Source of the DNA: JARROD01 sp037384225 | GTDB taxonomy: Bacteria; Pseudomonadota; Gammaproteobacteria; Pseudomonadales; Cellvibrionaceae | Assembly: GCA_037384225.1 (NCBI GenBank) | Contig: JARROD010000002.1 | Location: 1 to 64,000 of the forward strand | Direction: 5' to 3' | DNA: 64,000 nucleotides | Shown: one piece after another, positions 1-12,014 of the stretch | Layout: every line of letters begins with the position of its first letter | Position numbering within the stretch: the first letter of the stretch is position 1 | Notes under the pieces: model-generated | What the model saw: only the letters and a program-made list of their open reading frames with translations | Told to the model about the DNA's origin: nothing | The model's database searches: none | Made by a program: the position numbers and the translations under genes

Positions 1-64
1 TTTTTCCCGCGCTTTTTCCAGAGTCAGTGCATATACCAGCACCTAAAAGGCTGTCCTATTATGA

Positions 65-1048
65 TTATGAAGGCAACAGGTCTTTTACGGCATCGCGCTC
101 TTCTTGCAGCTCCTGCTCCGTCGCCGTCATCCTGGTACGGGAGAAATCATTAACTTCCACACCTTGAACGATTTCCCAGTTTCCGTTTTCACAAACGCAG
201 GGGAAGGAATATATCAGCCCTTTCTCGATACCATAGCTGCCATCGCTATAGACCCCCATACTGGTCCAATCCCCTTCGGCGGTACCCAGCGCCCAATCAC
301 GTATGTGGAAAATGGCTGCATTAGCGGCTGAAGCCGCACTGGAGGCTCCACGGGCGTCAATAATAGCGGCTCCGCGTTTTTGTACCTTGGGTATAAAGTC
401 CTGCTCGTACCAGTTCTGATCCACCAGCCCCATCGCCGGTGTAGCGCCAACTAGCGCATGGTGAATATCGGGATATTGTGTCGAAGAGTGATTACCCCAG
501 ATAGTCAATTTGACAATGTCATTGATACTTTTACCGGTTTTCTGAGCCAACTGTGTTAAAGCGCGATTGTGATCCAACCGTGTCATCGCCGTAAACTGGC
601 GCGGATCCAGATCCGGCGCATTGCGTTGGGTAATCAGGGCATTGGTATTGGCCGGGTTACCCACCACCAACACTTTAATCCCACGGGAGGCGTGATCGTT
701 TATGGCTTTGCCCTGAACGGAAAAAATCGCCGCATTCGCTTCCAGAAGGTCCTTGCGCTCCATACCTGGCCCACGCGGACGAGCCCCCACCAATAGGGCG
801 TAGTCAGCTTCTTTAAACGCTACATTGGGATCATCAGTACAAACCATACCCGTCAACAGCGGAAAGGCACAGTCATCCAACTCCATGGCTACACCCTTTA
901 AGGCCTCCAGTGCCGGGGTAATTTCAAGCATTTGTAATATAACCGGCTGATCTTTACCCAGCATCTCGCCGGCAGCAATACGAAATAACAATGAATAACT
1001 GATTTGACCGGCCGCTCCAGTGACGGCAACTCGGACTGGTGCTTTCAC
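65..1048 (-). CDS. mdh: Malate dehydrogenase (NAD-dependent, TCA cycle)
   Basis: Interconverts malate and oxaloacetate with NAD in the cytoplasm. The 327-residue protein has the Rossmann glycine motif [10 protein letters not shown] at residues 11-20, the mobile arginine loop [10 protein letters not shown] at 89-98, the substrate motif RLDHNR at 157-162 (Asp159, Arg162) and the catalytic histidine in GNHSST (His187). Length and motifs match the cytosolic-type bacterial Mdh, not the shorter E. coli type. It stands alone on the minus strand. The 254 bases upstream contain a palindromic repeat (1176-1265), so its promoter must lie between that element and the start or be read through it. No terminator is seen in the 64 bases downstream. 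Confidence 0.97.
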   Translation of the reverse strand: MKAPVRVAVTGAAGQISYSLLFRIAAGEMLGKDQPVILQMLEITPALEALKGVAMELDDCAFPLLTGMVCTDDPNVAFKEADYALLVGARPRGPGMERKDLLEANAAIFSVQGKAINDHASRGIKVLVVGNPANTNALITQRNAPDLDPRQFTAMTRLDHNRALTQLAQKTGKSINDIVKLTIWGNHSSTQYPDIHHALVGATPAMGLVDQNWYEQDFIPKVQKRGAAIIDARGASSAASAANAAIFHIRDWALGTAEGDWTSMGVYSDGSYGIEKGLIYSFPCVCENGNWEIVQGVEVNDFSRTRMTATEQELQEERDAVKDLLPS

Positions 1049-1175
1049 AATTTTTCTCCGTTAACGCGTAATAAGATATAAATACAATGGCCGTCAAACG
1101 GTGGCCAGGCGGTGGGCCATTATAGGCAATTGAACAGAAATTTCATCTAAAACCATTGGGTTGGGACGATTTTCA

Positions 1176-1265
1176 GTAACTTCTCAATAACCCGGGGTAT
1201 TTGTGCCTTCGATCCGGCGGCCATCCGCCTGACACTGTGCTTACCCCGGGTTATTGAGAAGCTAC
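1176..1265. repeat. Dispersed palindromic repeat family A, copy A (long form)
   Basis: The ends are inverted repeats: AACTTCTCAATAACCCGGGG at 1178-1197 and CCCCGGGTTATTGAGAAGCT at 1244-1263, with one mismatch. The core carries TGTGCCTTCGATCCGG, which recurs in the copies at 27137, 37223 and 63172. It lies between dut and mdh, downstream of dut and upstream of mdh. No ORF is inside. The structure fits a miniature inverted-repeat element or a REP-like palindrome; mobility is inferred. Confidence 0.85.
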
Positions 1266-1302
1266 CATCGTTGCATAAATTTTCGAGCTCAGGGATTAAC
1301 TC

Positions 1303-2010
1303 CTATACCATGAATGACTGATAGCGCGATCGCAATGCCGTGTAAAGATCATCCTGAAACGAAGCCTTGCTCGCATCCAGCGTCTGAAAAAGTTCAACCA
1401 AATGCTCATTGTCTTCTTTATCGCCCCATTGTTTTTGGTAAGAACCCTCTTTATAACCGTGGTCCTGGCGAAAAAAGTTGAGCACGTTTTTCCCTATATA
1501 TCCCTTATAAAGACTATCGAAACTTAGGTTCACTCCCACCATCAAGCGGGCAAACCCCTGCGTATCGAACCCCCGGCTGCGTAAAGTCTCTAAAGCAAAA
1601 TCCTCCAGATCGCCGCGAAAATCCAACTCTCCCCGCTCAGATTCAACCAAATCCGGTTGTAAAGAGCCTTCAGCCAATAAAGAGTCTTCAACCGATAAAG
1701 AGCCTTCAGCCAATAAAGAGCCTTCAGCCAATAAAGAGCCAGCCAGCTCATCGGCCACCACATCCACATCCGCATTGCGGGCCAATAAATAACTCAACCC
1801 GAAATGCCATATATCGATCAATTCCAGATTGACCTGGGCAATATCCGGCGACTGCTGCTTCCACCACTTCCAGCCATAGTGATCGAGCAGCTCTGCACAC
1901 TCGACCCATATGGCCCGATACCACTCGTACCCCTGCTGGCGCCAGTTGGGGTGGACCCGGGAATTCATACTTTCTTGCAGTTCCAGCATATTTTTTAGTT
2001 GCTGCCGCAT
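1303..2010 (-). CDS. dut: Dimeric all-alpha dUTP diphosphatase with repeat-expanded linker
   Basis: Hydrolyses dUTP to dUMP and pyrophosphate, keeping uracil out of DNA and feeding dTMP synthesis. The all-alpha NTP-pyrophosphohydrolase signature is visible: Glu37/Glu40 in ECAELLDHYG and Glu63/Asp66 in ELIDIWHF, the four metal ligands of the dimeric dUTPase family. Residues of the family core surround an unusual insert at about 91-117 made of SLLAEG-type hexapeptides, encoded by an 18-bp DNA minisatellite. The insert length is a multiple of three, so the frame is kept. The gene follows tatD by 45 bp on the same strand. The symbol dut is used by function; the fold is unrelated to trimeric E. 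coli Dut. Confidence 0.9.
   Translation of the reverse strand: MRQQLKNMLELQESMNSRVHPNWRQQGYEWYRAIWVECAELLDHYGWKWWKQQSPDIAQVNLELIDIWHFGLSYLLARNADVDVVADELAGSLLAEGSLLAEGSLSVEDSLLAEGSLQPDLVESERGELDFRGDLEDFALETLRSRGFDTQGFARLMVGVNLSFDSLYKGYIGKNVLNFFRQDHGYKEGSYQKQWGDKEDNEHLVELFQTLDASKASFQDDLYTALRSRYQSFMV
1661..1744. repeat. 18-bp in-frame minisatellite inside dut
   Basis: Four full units start at 1661, 1679, 1697 and 1715 on the plus strand (unit AAAGAGCCTTCAGCCAAT, the second being AAAGAGTCTTCAACCGAT), followed by a partial unit at 1733. Read on the minus strand they encode SLLAEG or SLSVED. The same motif, with a 21-bp period and in the sense direction, recurs in rne. Confidence 0.95.
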
Positions 2011-2055
2011 TGCTTTTCCTCACCATCGGATTTCAAATAGTTACATATGTAACTA

Positions 2056-2859
2056 CTATGTCACTTTTTTGTCATCATCCACTTGCAGCGCTTTGGGGAA
2101 CAGTTGCAAGAAGTTACGGCCGGTCTGCCGCGCCAGTTCGCCAAAGCTTATACCCTTGAGCTCCGCAATATACTCGGCCACCTCTCTGACAAACTGCGGC
2201 TCGTTGGACTTGCCGCGATAGGGCACTGGCGCCAGATAAGGTGAATCGGTCTCCACCAACAGACGCTCCAGAGGCAAACGCCTCACCACATCCCTGAGGG
2301 CCGCCGCATTGCGAAAGGTCACTATTCCGGATATGGATATAAAATAATTCAGGTCCAGAGCACTGGAAGCCATATCCCAGTCTTCGGTAAAGCAGTGCAG
2401 CACACCGGCGGTGTCGGAATTACCGTGGTGGCGAATTAGTTCGAGAGTTTCCCGACGCGCATCGCGGGTATGCACGATAACAGGAAGTCCGGCCTCTGAT
2501 GCGGCCTGTAAATGTACAGCAAAACTTTCCCGCTGCAGTGACCTGCTGTCGTTATCATAATAATAATCCAGACCGGTCTCGCCCAACGCCACTACCCTGG
2601 TATGGGAACTCCAGGTCACCAATTCAGACATTGAAGCCAGCCCGCTTTTGACATCCAGCGGGTGCACCCCCACCGACGCCAGCACATCTGGGTAGCGCCG
2701 TGCCAGAGCCACAACGTCGCGCCGATTTTCCAGGCTCACCCCTACACACAGAAACCGCTCCACCCCCCGCGCCCGGGCGGCTTCCAGCGCTCGAGACAGG
2801 TCGCCGTCATAGCGATCCAGATTCAAACGATCCAGATGACAGTGGGAATCAACCAGCAT
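2056..2859 (-). CDS. tatD: TatD-family metal-dependent hydrolase/DNase
   Basis: A TIM-barrel amidohydrolase-like enzyme of 267 residues. Family members act as metal-dependent 3'-5' exonucleases or deoxyribonucleases. Metal-binding signatures run in order: DSHCHLD at 4-10, VGVHP with His66, GETGLDYY with Glu94, a VIVHTRDA segment, a VLHCF segment and ETDSPYLAP near the C-terminus. The position next to pilZ-holB-tmk matches the homologue (YcfH/TatD-like) in Pseudomonas. It could be called ycfH rather than tatD; the exact orthologue is not resolved here. Confidence 0.92.
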   Translation of the reverse strand: MLVDSHCHLDRLNLDRYDGDLSRALEAARARGVERFLCVGVSLENRRDVVALARRYPDVLASVGVHPLDVKSGLASMSELVTWSSHTRVVALGETGLDYYYDNDSRSLQRESFAVHLQAASEAGLPVIVHTRDARRETLELIRHHGNSDTAGVLHCFTEDWDMASSALDLNYFISISGIVTFRNAAALRDVVRRLPLERLLVETDSPYLAPVPYRGKSNEPQFVREVAEYIAELKGISFGELARQTGRNFLQLFPKALQVDDDKKVT

Positions 2860-2872
2860 AGAGGGTCAAAAG

Positions 2873-3226
2873 TTACATCGTGTGGGTTGGACGATCGGAT
2901 TCCAGCGAGCCTGCCAGATAGGTTTCAATTTTATTTGCCGCGGTATCATCCTGATCGCTGAACTGCACACCAATACCGGCGGCGCGGTTACCCTGAGCGC
3001 CCTTGGGTGTGACCCAAACCACCCTGCCTGCAACAGGTATTTTCTCCGGCTCATCCATCAGGTTAAGCAACATAAATACTTCGTCGCCCAGTTTGTAGGG
3101 TTTGTTGGTGGGAATAAAAAGACCACCGTTTTGCACAAAGGGCATATAGGCCGCATAGAGAACGGCTTTGTCTTTAATAGTCAAAGACAAAATCCCGTTG
3201 CGCGCCCCGCCACCTAAACCTTTCAT
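2873..3226 (-). CDS. pilZ: Type IV pilus assembly protein PilZ (non-canonical PilZ domain)
   Basis: A 117-residue single-domain PilZ protein lying 13 bp before tatD and 70 bp after holB, as in Pseudomonas. It has the beta-strand segment GGLFIPTNKPYKLGDEVFML and a C-terminal GIGVQFSDQD strand. It lacks the RxxxR c-di-GMP-binding motif, which is known for PilZ proper: that protein acts in pilus assembly through FimX and PilB partners. Whether the strain makes type IV pili cannot be judged here, because no other pil gene is in the window. Confidence 0.9.
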   Translation of the reverse strand: MKGLGGGARNGILSLTIKDKAVLYAAYMPFVQNGGLFIPTNKPYKLGDEVFMLLNLMDEPEKIPVAGRVVWVTPKGAQGNRAAGIGVQFSDQDDTAANKIETYLAGSLESDRPTHTM

Positions 3227-3296
3227 AACTTGCCTTTACTCTGCCAGAGCCCGCGCCTCAGGCCCCGCTCACGCTCTTTATCGAGTCAATATACAC

Positions 3297-5985
<2,689 letters not shown>

Positions 5986-6107
5986 GCCGGATAAATCTCC
6001 ACTATAAGTCCACAGACCGACTGCGACCGGGAACCGCCGATCCAACCTCCATGGACGGGTTCACGCGGAGAGCCGACTCGCCACCCATTAGCAGCGATCG
6101 ACCAGGA

Positions 6108-7346
6108 TCAAATTTTCCGAAAAATCAAGGATCCGTTGGTACCGCCAAACCCAAAGGAATTTGACAATACCGCTTCTATTTTGCGTTCCTGCGCGGTGTG
6201 GGGCACCAGATTGATGTCGCAGCCTTTATCGGGGTTATCCAGGTTAATGGTGGGAGGGGCCACCTGATCCCGAATGGCAAGCACACTGAAGATCGCTTCC
6301 ACCGCCCCGGCCGCACCCAGCAGATGCCCAATCATTGACTTGGTGGAACTCACCGCCACTTGATCGATCGCGTTGCTCATCACTAACTTGAGGGCGAGAC
6401 ATTCAGCAATGTCGCCGGCTGGAGTGGAAGTACCGTGTGCATTAATGTAGTTAATCGTTTCCAGCGGAATTTCTGCATCGTCAATCGCATTCTGCATCGA
6501 TAGCGCTGCGCCGGCGCCATCCTCGGGGGGCGACGTCATATGATAGGCATCGCCACTCATGCCAAACCCGATCAACTCCGCATAAATCTTTGCGCCACGG
6601 GCTTTTGCGTGTTCGTATTCTTCCAGCACCAGTACCCCGGCCCCATCCCCCAATACGAACCCATCCCGGTCTTTGTCCCAGGGGCGGCTGGCGGCCTGGG
6701 GATCGTCATTGCGGGTTGACAGCGCCCGTGCGGCGGCAAACCCCCCCACTCCCACTCTGGTGGTAGCCATTTCCGCTCCGCCGGCCAGCATTGCATCGGC
6801 CTCACCGTACCTGATCATACGGGACGCCCAGCCGATGCTGTGCGTTCCCGTTGTACAGGCGGTGGTAACGGCAACATTGGGGCCCTTGAGACCATATTTA
6901 ATAGACAGATTGCCGGAGATCATATTGATAATGGCGCCGGGGACAAAAAAGGGTGAAATTCGCCGAGGCCCCTTGTGCTCAATGATAAGCGAAGATTCTT
7001 CGATGAAGCCAATGCCACCAATTCCGGAGCCGACTGCAGCGCCGATACGCGCGGCATTTTTCTCGGTGATTTCCAACCCGGAGTCCTCCATGGCCTGAAT
7101 ACCGCCAACCATGCCGTACTGAATAAACGCATCCATTTTCCGCGCTTCCTTGTGCGACAGATACATACCGATATCAAGATCTTTAACCGAAGCAGTAAAC
7201 TGCGTTGTAAAATCAGACGTATCAAAGGTATCAATGGCTGTAACACCGCTTTTCCCACTTAAAATACCCTTCCAGGTATTTTCCACCGTATTTCCCAGCG
7301 CACTGACCATTCCCACACCTGTAACAACAACTCTTCTACGCAACAC
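6108..7346 (-). CDS. fabF: Beta-ketoacyl-ACP synthase II
   Basis: Elongates acyl-ACP with malonyl-ACP in type II fatty-acid synthesis. The thiolase-fold Cys-His-His triad is visible: [13 protein letters not shown] (Cys), [11 protein letters not shown] (His) and [11 protein letters not shown] (His). The C-terminus has [14 protein letters not shown]. The start is taken as GTG at 7346 ([10 protein letters not shown]), preceded by GGAGG with a 5-nt spacer; TTG at 7343 is an equally possible start. An upstream ATG at 7388 would add 14 residues not typical of the family. The acpP gene lies upstream across a 412-bp gap that holds an inverted-repeat element. Confidence 0.95.
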   Translation of the reverse strand: MLRRRVVVTGVGMVSALGNTVENTWKGILSGKSGVTAIDTFDTSDFTTQFTASVKDLDIGMYLSHKEARKMDAFIQYGMVGGIQAMEDSGLEITEKNAARIGAAVGSGIGGIGFIEESSLIIEHKGPRRISPFFVPGAIINMISGNLSIKYGLKGPNVAVTTACTTGTHSIGWASRMIRYGEADAMLAGGAEMATTRVGVGGFAAARALSTRNDDPQAASRPWDKDRDGFVLGDGAGVLVLEEYEHAKARGAKIYAELIGFGMSGDAYHMTSPPEDGAGAALSMQNAIDDAEIPLETINYINAHGTSTPAGDIAECLALKLVMSNAIDQVAVSSTKSMIGHLLGAAGAVEAIFSVLAIRDQVAPPTINLDNPDKGCDINLVPHTAQERKIEAVLSNSFGFGGTNGSLIFRKI

Positions 7347-7423
7347 ATTTTCCTCCGGCTTATTCAAGCTCAGCTTTTTGCACAACAACTGCTCACAAGA
7401 CTGGAACGCGTGAAATTAACCTT

Positions 7424-7633
7424 TATACCCAAAGCGTTTGAGATTTAAGTTTTCAGAGTGCGTCAATTTTTGTTCCCCCTTGCTTTAATAACAGGGGAAC
7501 GACAACGCAGCATGGCAGGCAACCGAGTAAGGGCGCCGGCGCCGCGAATGTCTGGAGCCGCTGGACGAAGCGACGCGGCCAGCGGCAAAAAGAGCGTGCT
7601 CTGTAGGCCTAATTCTCAAACGCTTTGGGTATA
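7424..7633. repeat. MITE-like element family B (210 bp, perfect 20-bp terminal inverted repeats)
   Basis: The left end TATACCCAAAGCGTTTGAGA (7424-7443) is repeated exactly as its reverse complement at 7614-7633. An inner stem GCCGCTGG (7557-7564) / CCAGCGGC (7579-7586) sits near the right end. No credible ORF is inside. It occupies most of the fabF-acpP intergenic region. Solo ends occur at 34441-34453 and 42005-42021. A non-autonomous transposable element is inferred from structure alone. Confidence 0.8.
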
Positions 7634-7758
7634 TATACAATGGTGTTCGAGCTACTCAAACACTTTATATTTTCAAAACGCCATAAAGCAAAAGCCGTAC
7701 TATTTTTCAATAGATACGGCTTTCAGGAATAGGCTATCAATCAGGTGGAACTAACAGA

Positions 7759-7995
7759 TTACGCCAGATTTTGGTTAATGTAATCGATAGCCAACTGGAC
7801 AGTGGTAATTTTTTCAGCCTCTTCGTCTGGAATTTCCGTTTCGAATTCTTCTTCCAGAGCCATTACCAGTTCTACTGTATCCAGCGAGTCCGCACCCAGA
7901 TCTTCAACAAAAGACGCTTCGCTCTTTACTTCTTCTTCTTTAACGCCCAGTTGCTCAGCAACAATTTTCTTTACGCGTTCTTCAATGCTGCTCAT
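7759..7995 (-). CDS. acpP: Acyl carrier protein
   Basis: The carrier of growing acyl chains on a phosphopantetheine arm. The 78-residue acidic protein has the canonical attachment motif [10 protein letters not shown] with Ser37. The start is the ATG at 7995 ([10 protein letters not shown]). A TTG at 8007 is also open, but the AGGAG Shine-Dalgarno directly abuts it, which leaves no spacer for that start, while it stands 12 nt from the ATG. It sits between fabG and fabF as in most gammaproteobacteria, with unusually long flanks (184 bp to fabG, 412 bp to fabF). Confidence 0.98.
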   Translation of the reverse strand: MSSIEERVKKIVAEQLGVKEEEVKSEASFVEDLGADSLDTVELVMALEEEFETEIPDEEAEKITTVQLAIDYINQNLA

Positions 7996-8179
7996 AACGT
8001 TTTTCAACTCCTAGTCGGTATCATTCGGCTACGCCGTTATGCCAATAAGCCTTGCAACGGCTCTTTTTTTAATCCCACGGCCAACACGAGCGCGCATTTT
8101 ACATCGATTTTCGCCATGTTGTAACGCATTGGACCAATTTTCTTTGCACCACTTATTAAAGTTCAATAAAAACAAAGAG

Positions 8180-8923
8180 TTAGGACATATACAGACCTCC
8201 ATTGACATGGATGGTTTCGCCACTGATATAGGCTCCAGCGTCGCTGGCGAGAAAACACACCACCCCCGCGACCTCCTCCGGTTGCCCCAAACGAGCCAGA
8301 GGAATCTGGGCCAAGAGTTGCTCCCTCTGCTCCTGTGGCAACGCTTTTGTCATATCCGTATCAATAAATCCGGGCGCAACGGTATTGACGGTAATATTGC
8401 GTGAACCGACTTCCCTGGCCAGCGAGCGGGAAAAACCGGCGACTCCCGCCTTGGTCGCCGAGTAATTTGACTGCCCGGCATTGCCCATGGAGCCGACCAC
8501 GGAACCGACATTGATCACCCTGCCCCAGCGCGCTTTCATCATTCCCCGCAAACAAGCTTTGCTCAAGCGATACACCGCGTTCAGATTGGTTTCAATGACA
8601 TCGAACCACTCATCCTCGCCCATTCGCATCAGCAGGTTGTCTTTGGTTACACCCGCGTTATTTACTAAAATAGCTGGAGAACCGTATTGGTCCAGCACAG
8701 TTTTCAGCAAAAACTTAATTGACTCCGGGTCTGTTACATTAAGTACCAAACCTACTCCCCGTATTCCTTTTTCACTCAAGCGGGAAGTAATTTTTTCCGC
8801 ACCGGATTCACTGGTCGCCGTACCGATTACAACGGCACCGGCAGCGCCCAGTTGATCGGCAATGGCAGCGCCGATACCTCGACTCGCGCCGGTTACCAAT
8901 GCTACTTTGTCCTGAATGCTCAT
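8180..8923 (-). CDS. fabG: 3-oxoacyl-ACP reductase
   Basis: An NADPH-dependent reductase of the fatty-acid elongation cycle; 247 residues, short-chain dehydrogenase fold. The cofactor motif TGASRGIG lies at about 11-18, NNAGVT follows in mid-protein, and the catalytic Ser-Tyr-Lys set is in GSVVGSMGNAGQSNYSATK. The C-terminus ISGETIHVNGGLYMS is typical of FabG. It lies 44 bp after fabD in the plsX-fabD-fabG-acpP-fabF order. Confidence 0.97.
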   Translation of the reverse strand: MSIQDKVALVTGASRGIGAAIADQLGAAGAVVIGTATSESGAEKITSRLSEKGIRGVGLVLNVTDPESIKFLLKTVLDQYGSPAILVNNAGVTKDNLLMRMGEDEWFDVIETNLNAVYRLSKACLRGMMKARWGRVINVGSVVGSMGNAGQSNYSATKAGVAGFSRSLAREVGSRNITVNTVAPGFIDTDMTKALPQEQREQLLAQIPLARLGQPEEVAGVVCFLASDAGAYISGETIHVNGGLYMS

Positions 8924-8967
8924 GGATTTTCACCCTGTATAAAAGGTTATGGATTAAATACCAATGG

Positions 8968-9915
8968 TTAAATTTGGTTAAATGCGGAAACGGCGTTATC
9001 CAATTCGGCAGGTGTTTCGATAGTCAACGCCCGCAGACTACGGACAATGCGCTTATTCAAACCGGATAAGACTTTACCCGGACCACACTCGACAGCCACT
9101 TCAATGCCATCGGCGACCATGTTGTTGACACAGTCAACCCAGCGCACTGGACTGTATATCTGCTCTATCATCAGCGCTTTGATCGTGTCACTGTCGGATT
9201 CAACTTGAGCATGCACATTGTGGACTATGGGGGTTTTCGGTGTATTGAACCGCGTCTGCTCAATCTGCAATGCCAGCTTCTCGGCGGCGGGGCGCATCAT
9301 TTCTGTGTGAAATGGTGCGCTTACGGGGAGCAATATTGCCCGCTTGGCTTTAGCGTCCCGGCACAAAACAATCGCTCGTTCAACGGCTGCAGCGGCACCG
9401 GCGATAACCGTTTGCTCGGGGGAATTGAAATTGACCGGCGCCAACACATCGCCGCAAGCGACTTTTGTGCAAATATTTTTAATCACCTCGGCTTCCAGGC
9501 CGATAACAGCGGCCATAGCTCCTTCACCTTCGGGAACTGCCGCCTGCATAAACATTCCACGCTGCTGAACCAGCTTAACCGCGGCGGCAAAATCTATCAC
9601 ACCGGCACAGACCAGGGCGGACCATTCACCCAGGCTGTGGCCTGCCATCAACTTTGGGCGCACCGGGGTCTGTTCGCACCAAATCCGCCACAGCGCCACA
9701 CTGGCTGTAAGCAATATCGGCTGCGTCCGTTCTGTCAGATTCAAGTCCGTTTGAGCCCCATTGTGCACTAAATTCCAAAGATCGTACCCCAGCACTGCGG
9801 AGGCTTCGGCAAACGTCTGCTCAACAATGGGGTTGGCGGCCGCCATTTCGGTGAGCATCCCCACTTTTTGAGACCCCTGGCCGGGAAACACAAATGCTAT
9901 ATGATGATTGGACAT
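8968..9915 (-). CDS. fabD: Malonyl-CoA:ACP transacylase
   Basis: Loads malonyl groups from CoA onto ACP. The 315-residue protein begins with the FPGQGSQ motif (10-16), has the nucleophile elbow AGHSLGE with Ser94, and further on LLPVSAPFHTEMM with the catalytic histidine. It follows plsX directly; fabH, which lies between plsX and fabD in E. coli, is absent here, as it is in Pseudomonas. Confidence 0.97.
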   Translation of the reverse strand: MSNHHIAFVFPGQGSQKVGMLTEMAAANPIVEQTFAEASAVLGYDLWNLVHNGAQTDLNLTERTQPILLTASVALWRIWCEQTPVRPKLMAGHSLGEWSALVCAGVIDFAAAVKLVQQRGMFMQAAVPEGEGAMAAVIGLEAEVIKNICTKVACGDVLAPVNFNSPEQTVIAGAAAAVERAIVLCRDAKAKRAILLPVSAPFHTEMMRPAAEKLALQIEQTRFNTPKTPIVHNVHAQVESDSDTIKALMIEQIYSPVRWVDCVNNMVADGIEVAVECGPGKVLSGLNKRIVRSLRALTIETPAELDNAVSAFNQI

Positions 9916-10010
9916 ATCTACTCACCTGCTTAAATTTGTAAATTACTACCGAGCTTGACTTCCAACGGCTGTCAACACTGTGTATCAGGCTATAAGGGCT
10001 GCCGTAGAAA

Positions 10011-11042
10011 TTAATTTCTCCGGCAGCCCTGGTAAGTAGCCAATTGATCATGGATACAAGTGGCAATCTGCTTATCAACATGTTCTATCGCCGTTCTCAA
10101 TGCATAGGTGAAACTGCGTTGATCGGCGCCGCCATGACTTTTAATGAGAGTTCCCCGCAAACCTAAAAAACTGGCGCCATTATAGCGGGCCGGATCGAAT
10201 TGTGTATGCCATTTTCGCAACAGTGGGCGGGCAATCCGGCCAACCAGACGACCATATAAACCGACATTGAAAATGTCTTCGACACGATCCGTCAGAAAGC
10301 GCGCCACACCTTCGCTCACCTTCAGCGCCACATTGCCCACAAAGCCATCACACACCACAACATCAACAATACCGGAATAAATACCGTCACCTTCGACATA
10401 ACCTGTGTAATTGAGCTGTGGCCACTGGCTTAATAAATGCGCGGCAAGCTGAATCTGGTCGTTTCCCTTGGTGTTTTCTTCACCGATATTGAGCAACCCA
10501 ATGCTCGGATTCGGGTTCTGATCCACACTCGCCGCCAATACCGCCCCCATCATGGAAAACTGCACCAGTTGCTGTGCCTGACAATTGATATTGGCACCGA
10601 GGTCCAGTAAATAGCTGTGTCCTCTTTCAGTGGGTACCGGCTTGCAAATCGCCGGGCGATCAATACCTGGAAAGGTTTTTAGCAAATGCCTGCCCATGGC
10701 CATCAGAGCCCCAGTGTTACCGCCGCTGACACAGGCATCAGCGGCACCGCTGCGTACCATTTCCACAGCTATCCACATCGAAGAATCCCGCTTGTAGCGC
10801 AGCGCATGGGACGGTTTGTCACCCATGGTGACAGCTACCGGCGCATGAACCAGCTTTATGCGGGACACATCTGTATTTTCGGACTGGGAATGAAGCAGGG
10901 AGGTTAACTGGGACTTGTCACCGACGAGTATGAACTCCAGTTGCGGACTTTGTGCGGCGACTTCCAAGGTTGCGGGGATAGTAACGCGGGGACCTAAGTC
11001 CCCGCCCATAGCATCAACCGCTATCCGAATCGTTTTTGACAA
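10011..11042 (-). CDS. plsX: Phosphate acyltransferase PlsX
   Basis: Converts acyl-ACP to acyl-phosphate, the donor for PlsY in phospholipid synthesis. The protein has 343 residues and begins IRIAVDAMGGDLGP, the family signature, followed by VSGGNTGALMAMG and LDLGANINC in mid-protein and DGFVGNVALKVSEG near the C-terminal third. It lies 27 bp downstream of rpmF, which links ribosome and lipid synthesis in one operon as in many proteobacteria. Confidence 0.96.
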   Translation of the reverse strand: MSKTIRIAVDAMGGDLGPRVTIPATLEVAAQSPQLEFILVGDKSQLTSLLHSQSENTDVSRIKLVHAPVAVTMGDKPSHALRYKRDSSMWIAVEMVRSGAADACVSGGNTGALMAMGRHLLKTFPGIDRPAICKPVPTERGHSYLLDLGANINCQAQQLVQFSMMGAVLAASVDQNPNPSIGLLNIGEENTKGNDQIQLAAHLLSQWPQLNYTGYVEGDGIYSGIVDVVVCDGFVGNVALKVSEGVARFLTDRVEDIFNVGLYGRLVGRIARPLLRKWHTQFDPARYNGASFLGLRGTLIKSHGGADQRSFTYALRTAIEHVDKQIATCIHDQLATYQGCRRN

Positions 11043-11069
11043 GCCGGTGCTCCGGTTGTCCGCTCGGAA

Positions 11070-11252
11070 TCAATCTTCGTCGGCGATGTTGACTACTTTA
11101 CGGCCACGATAAAAACCATCGGCCGTAATGTGATGCCGGCGATGTTTTTCTCCGGTGGTCGGATCGATCGACAGCGTAGATTCCGACAGGGCGTCGTGAG
11201 CGCGACGCATACCGCGTTTGGAACGGGTCTTTTTGTTTTGTTGAACGGCCAT
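11070..11252 (-). CDS. rpmF: 50S ribosomal protein L32
   Basis: A 60-residue basic protein starting [20 protein letters not shown], the conserved L32 N-terminus, with [14 protein letters not shown] near the end. It lacks the four zinc cysteines found in some L32 proteins, as usual in gammaproteobacteria. It sits between yceD and plsX in the standard order. Confidence 0.97.
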   Translation of the reverse strand: MAVQQNKKTRSKRGMRRAHDALSESTLSIDPTTGEKHRRHHITADGFYRGRKVVNIADED

Positions 11253-11330
11253 TATTTAACTCCTATCTATGACTGCAGACGGGACACCTTGGCAATTCGG
11301 CAATCCCTCATAAAGCATCTGAAAAAAACC

Positions 11331-11870
11331 TTAATTTTTAGAGCCGCCTTTAAGCTGCTCCAGCACCTGAAACGGATTGTTCTCCGGTTTTTCACCCTCC
11401 TCTACCGGTTCGCCGGCGGAGAACAGCGACGGCTCCACACAGCCTGAGTCATGGTAGGCCACTATAGGCAGGGCCAACAACAACTCGTCTTCTATTACCT
11501 CGTAGAGATCAGCGGTCCCCTCACCCACTATCCAGGGGTCCATATTTCTGGGTAACTGTCTGGCATCTTCTTCATCCCAGACCATTGCCAGATTCAACCT
11601 ACAGTGCAGGTCCAGATCCATCACATCCAGACACCGCTGACAGATCACATTGACCCTGGCATCAGCCGTACCGGTTAAAGTTCTGGTCTTTTGCTCATCT
11701 ACAGCAAATACCAAGTCAACCGCCACTTCCCCGTCGCGACCCTGTACGGCGTTTGCTACCCGGCTCAGGGCCGAAATAGCTATACTGCCTGTCAAAGAGA
11801 CCCCTTGTTGCGCAAATTTGCGCGGATCTATTTGCCTGGGCAGGGGCTGCTGAGAGGGGGCATTCGACAT
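11331..11870 (-). CDS. yceD: YceD family protein (DUF177)
   Basis: A 179-residue protein of the YceD/DUF177 family, nearly always next to rpmF. The conserved cysteine motif ICQRCLDVMDLDLHC is present in mid-protein, followed by an acidic region. The family has been linked to 23S rRNA accumulation and ribosome assembly, but no catalytic activity can be read from the sequence. It precedes rpmF by 78 bp. In Pseudomonas maf lies directly upstream; here that space holds only a decayed palindromic repeat. Confidence 0.9.
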   Translation of the reverse strand: MSNAPSQQPLPRQIDPRKFAQQGVSLTGSIAISALSRVANAVQGRDGEVAVDLVFAVDEQKTRTLTGTADARVNVICQRCLDVMDLDLHCRLNLAMVWDEEDARQLPRNMDPWIVGEGTADLYEVIEDELLLALPIVAYHDSGCVEPSLFSAGEPVEEGEKPENNPFQVLEQLKGGSKN

Positions 11871-11946
11871 AAGCGCGCAATAATAGGGGCTGGTGATTTA
11901 TCTGTCAAAGAATTCGCGAGTTTTCACCCACATTTTTAGCTTGACC

Positions 11947-11997
11947 GTAACGTCTCAATAAGCCGGGGCAGGCACAATACCCCTATTGCGAAGTTAC
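11947..11997. repeat. Palindromic repeat family A, copy B (degenerate)
   Basis: A shortened, diverged copy. The left end reads GTAACGTCTCAATAAGCCGG and the right end CCCTATTGCGAAGTTAC. It sits in the 144-bp gap between sppA and yceD, the place maf occupies in Pseudomonas. Confidence 0.6.
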
Positions 11998-12014
11998 CCT
12001 GAACGTAAGCGCCG

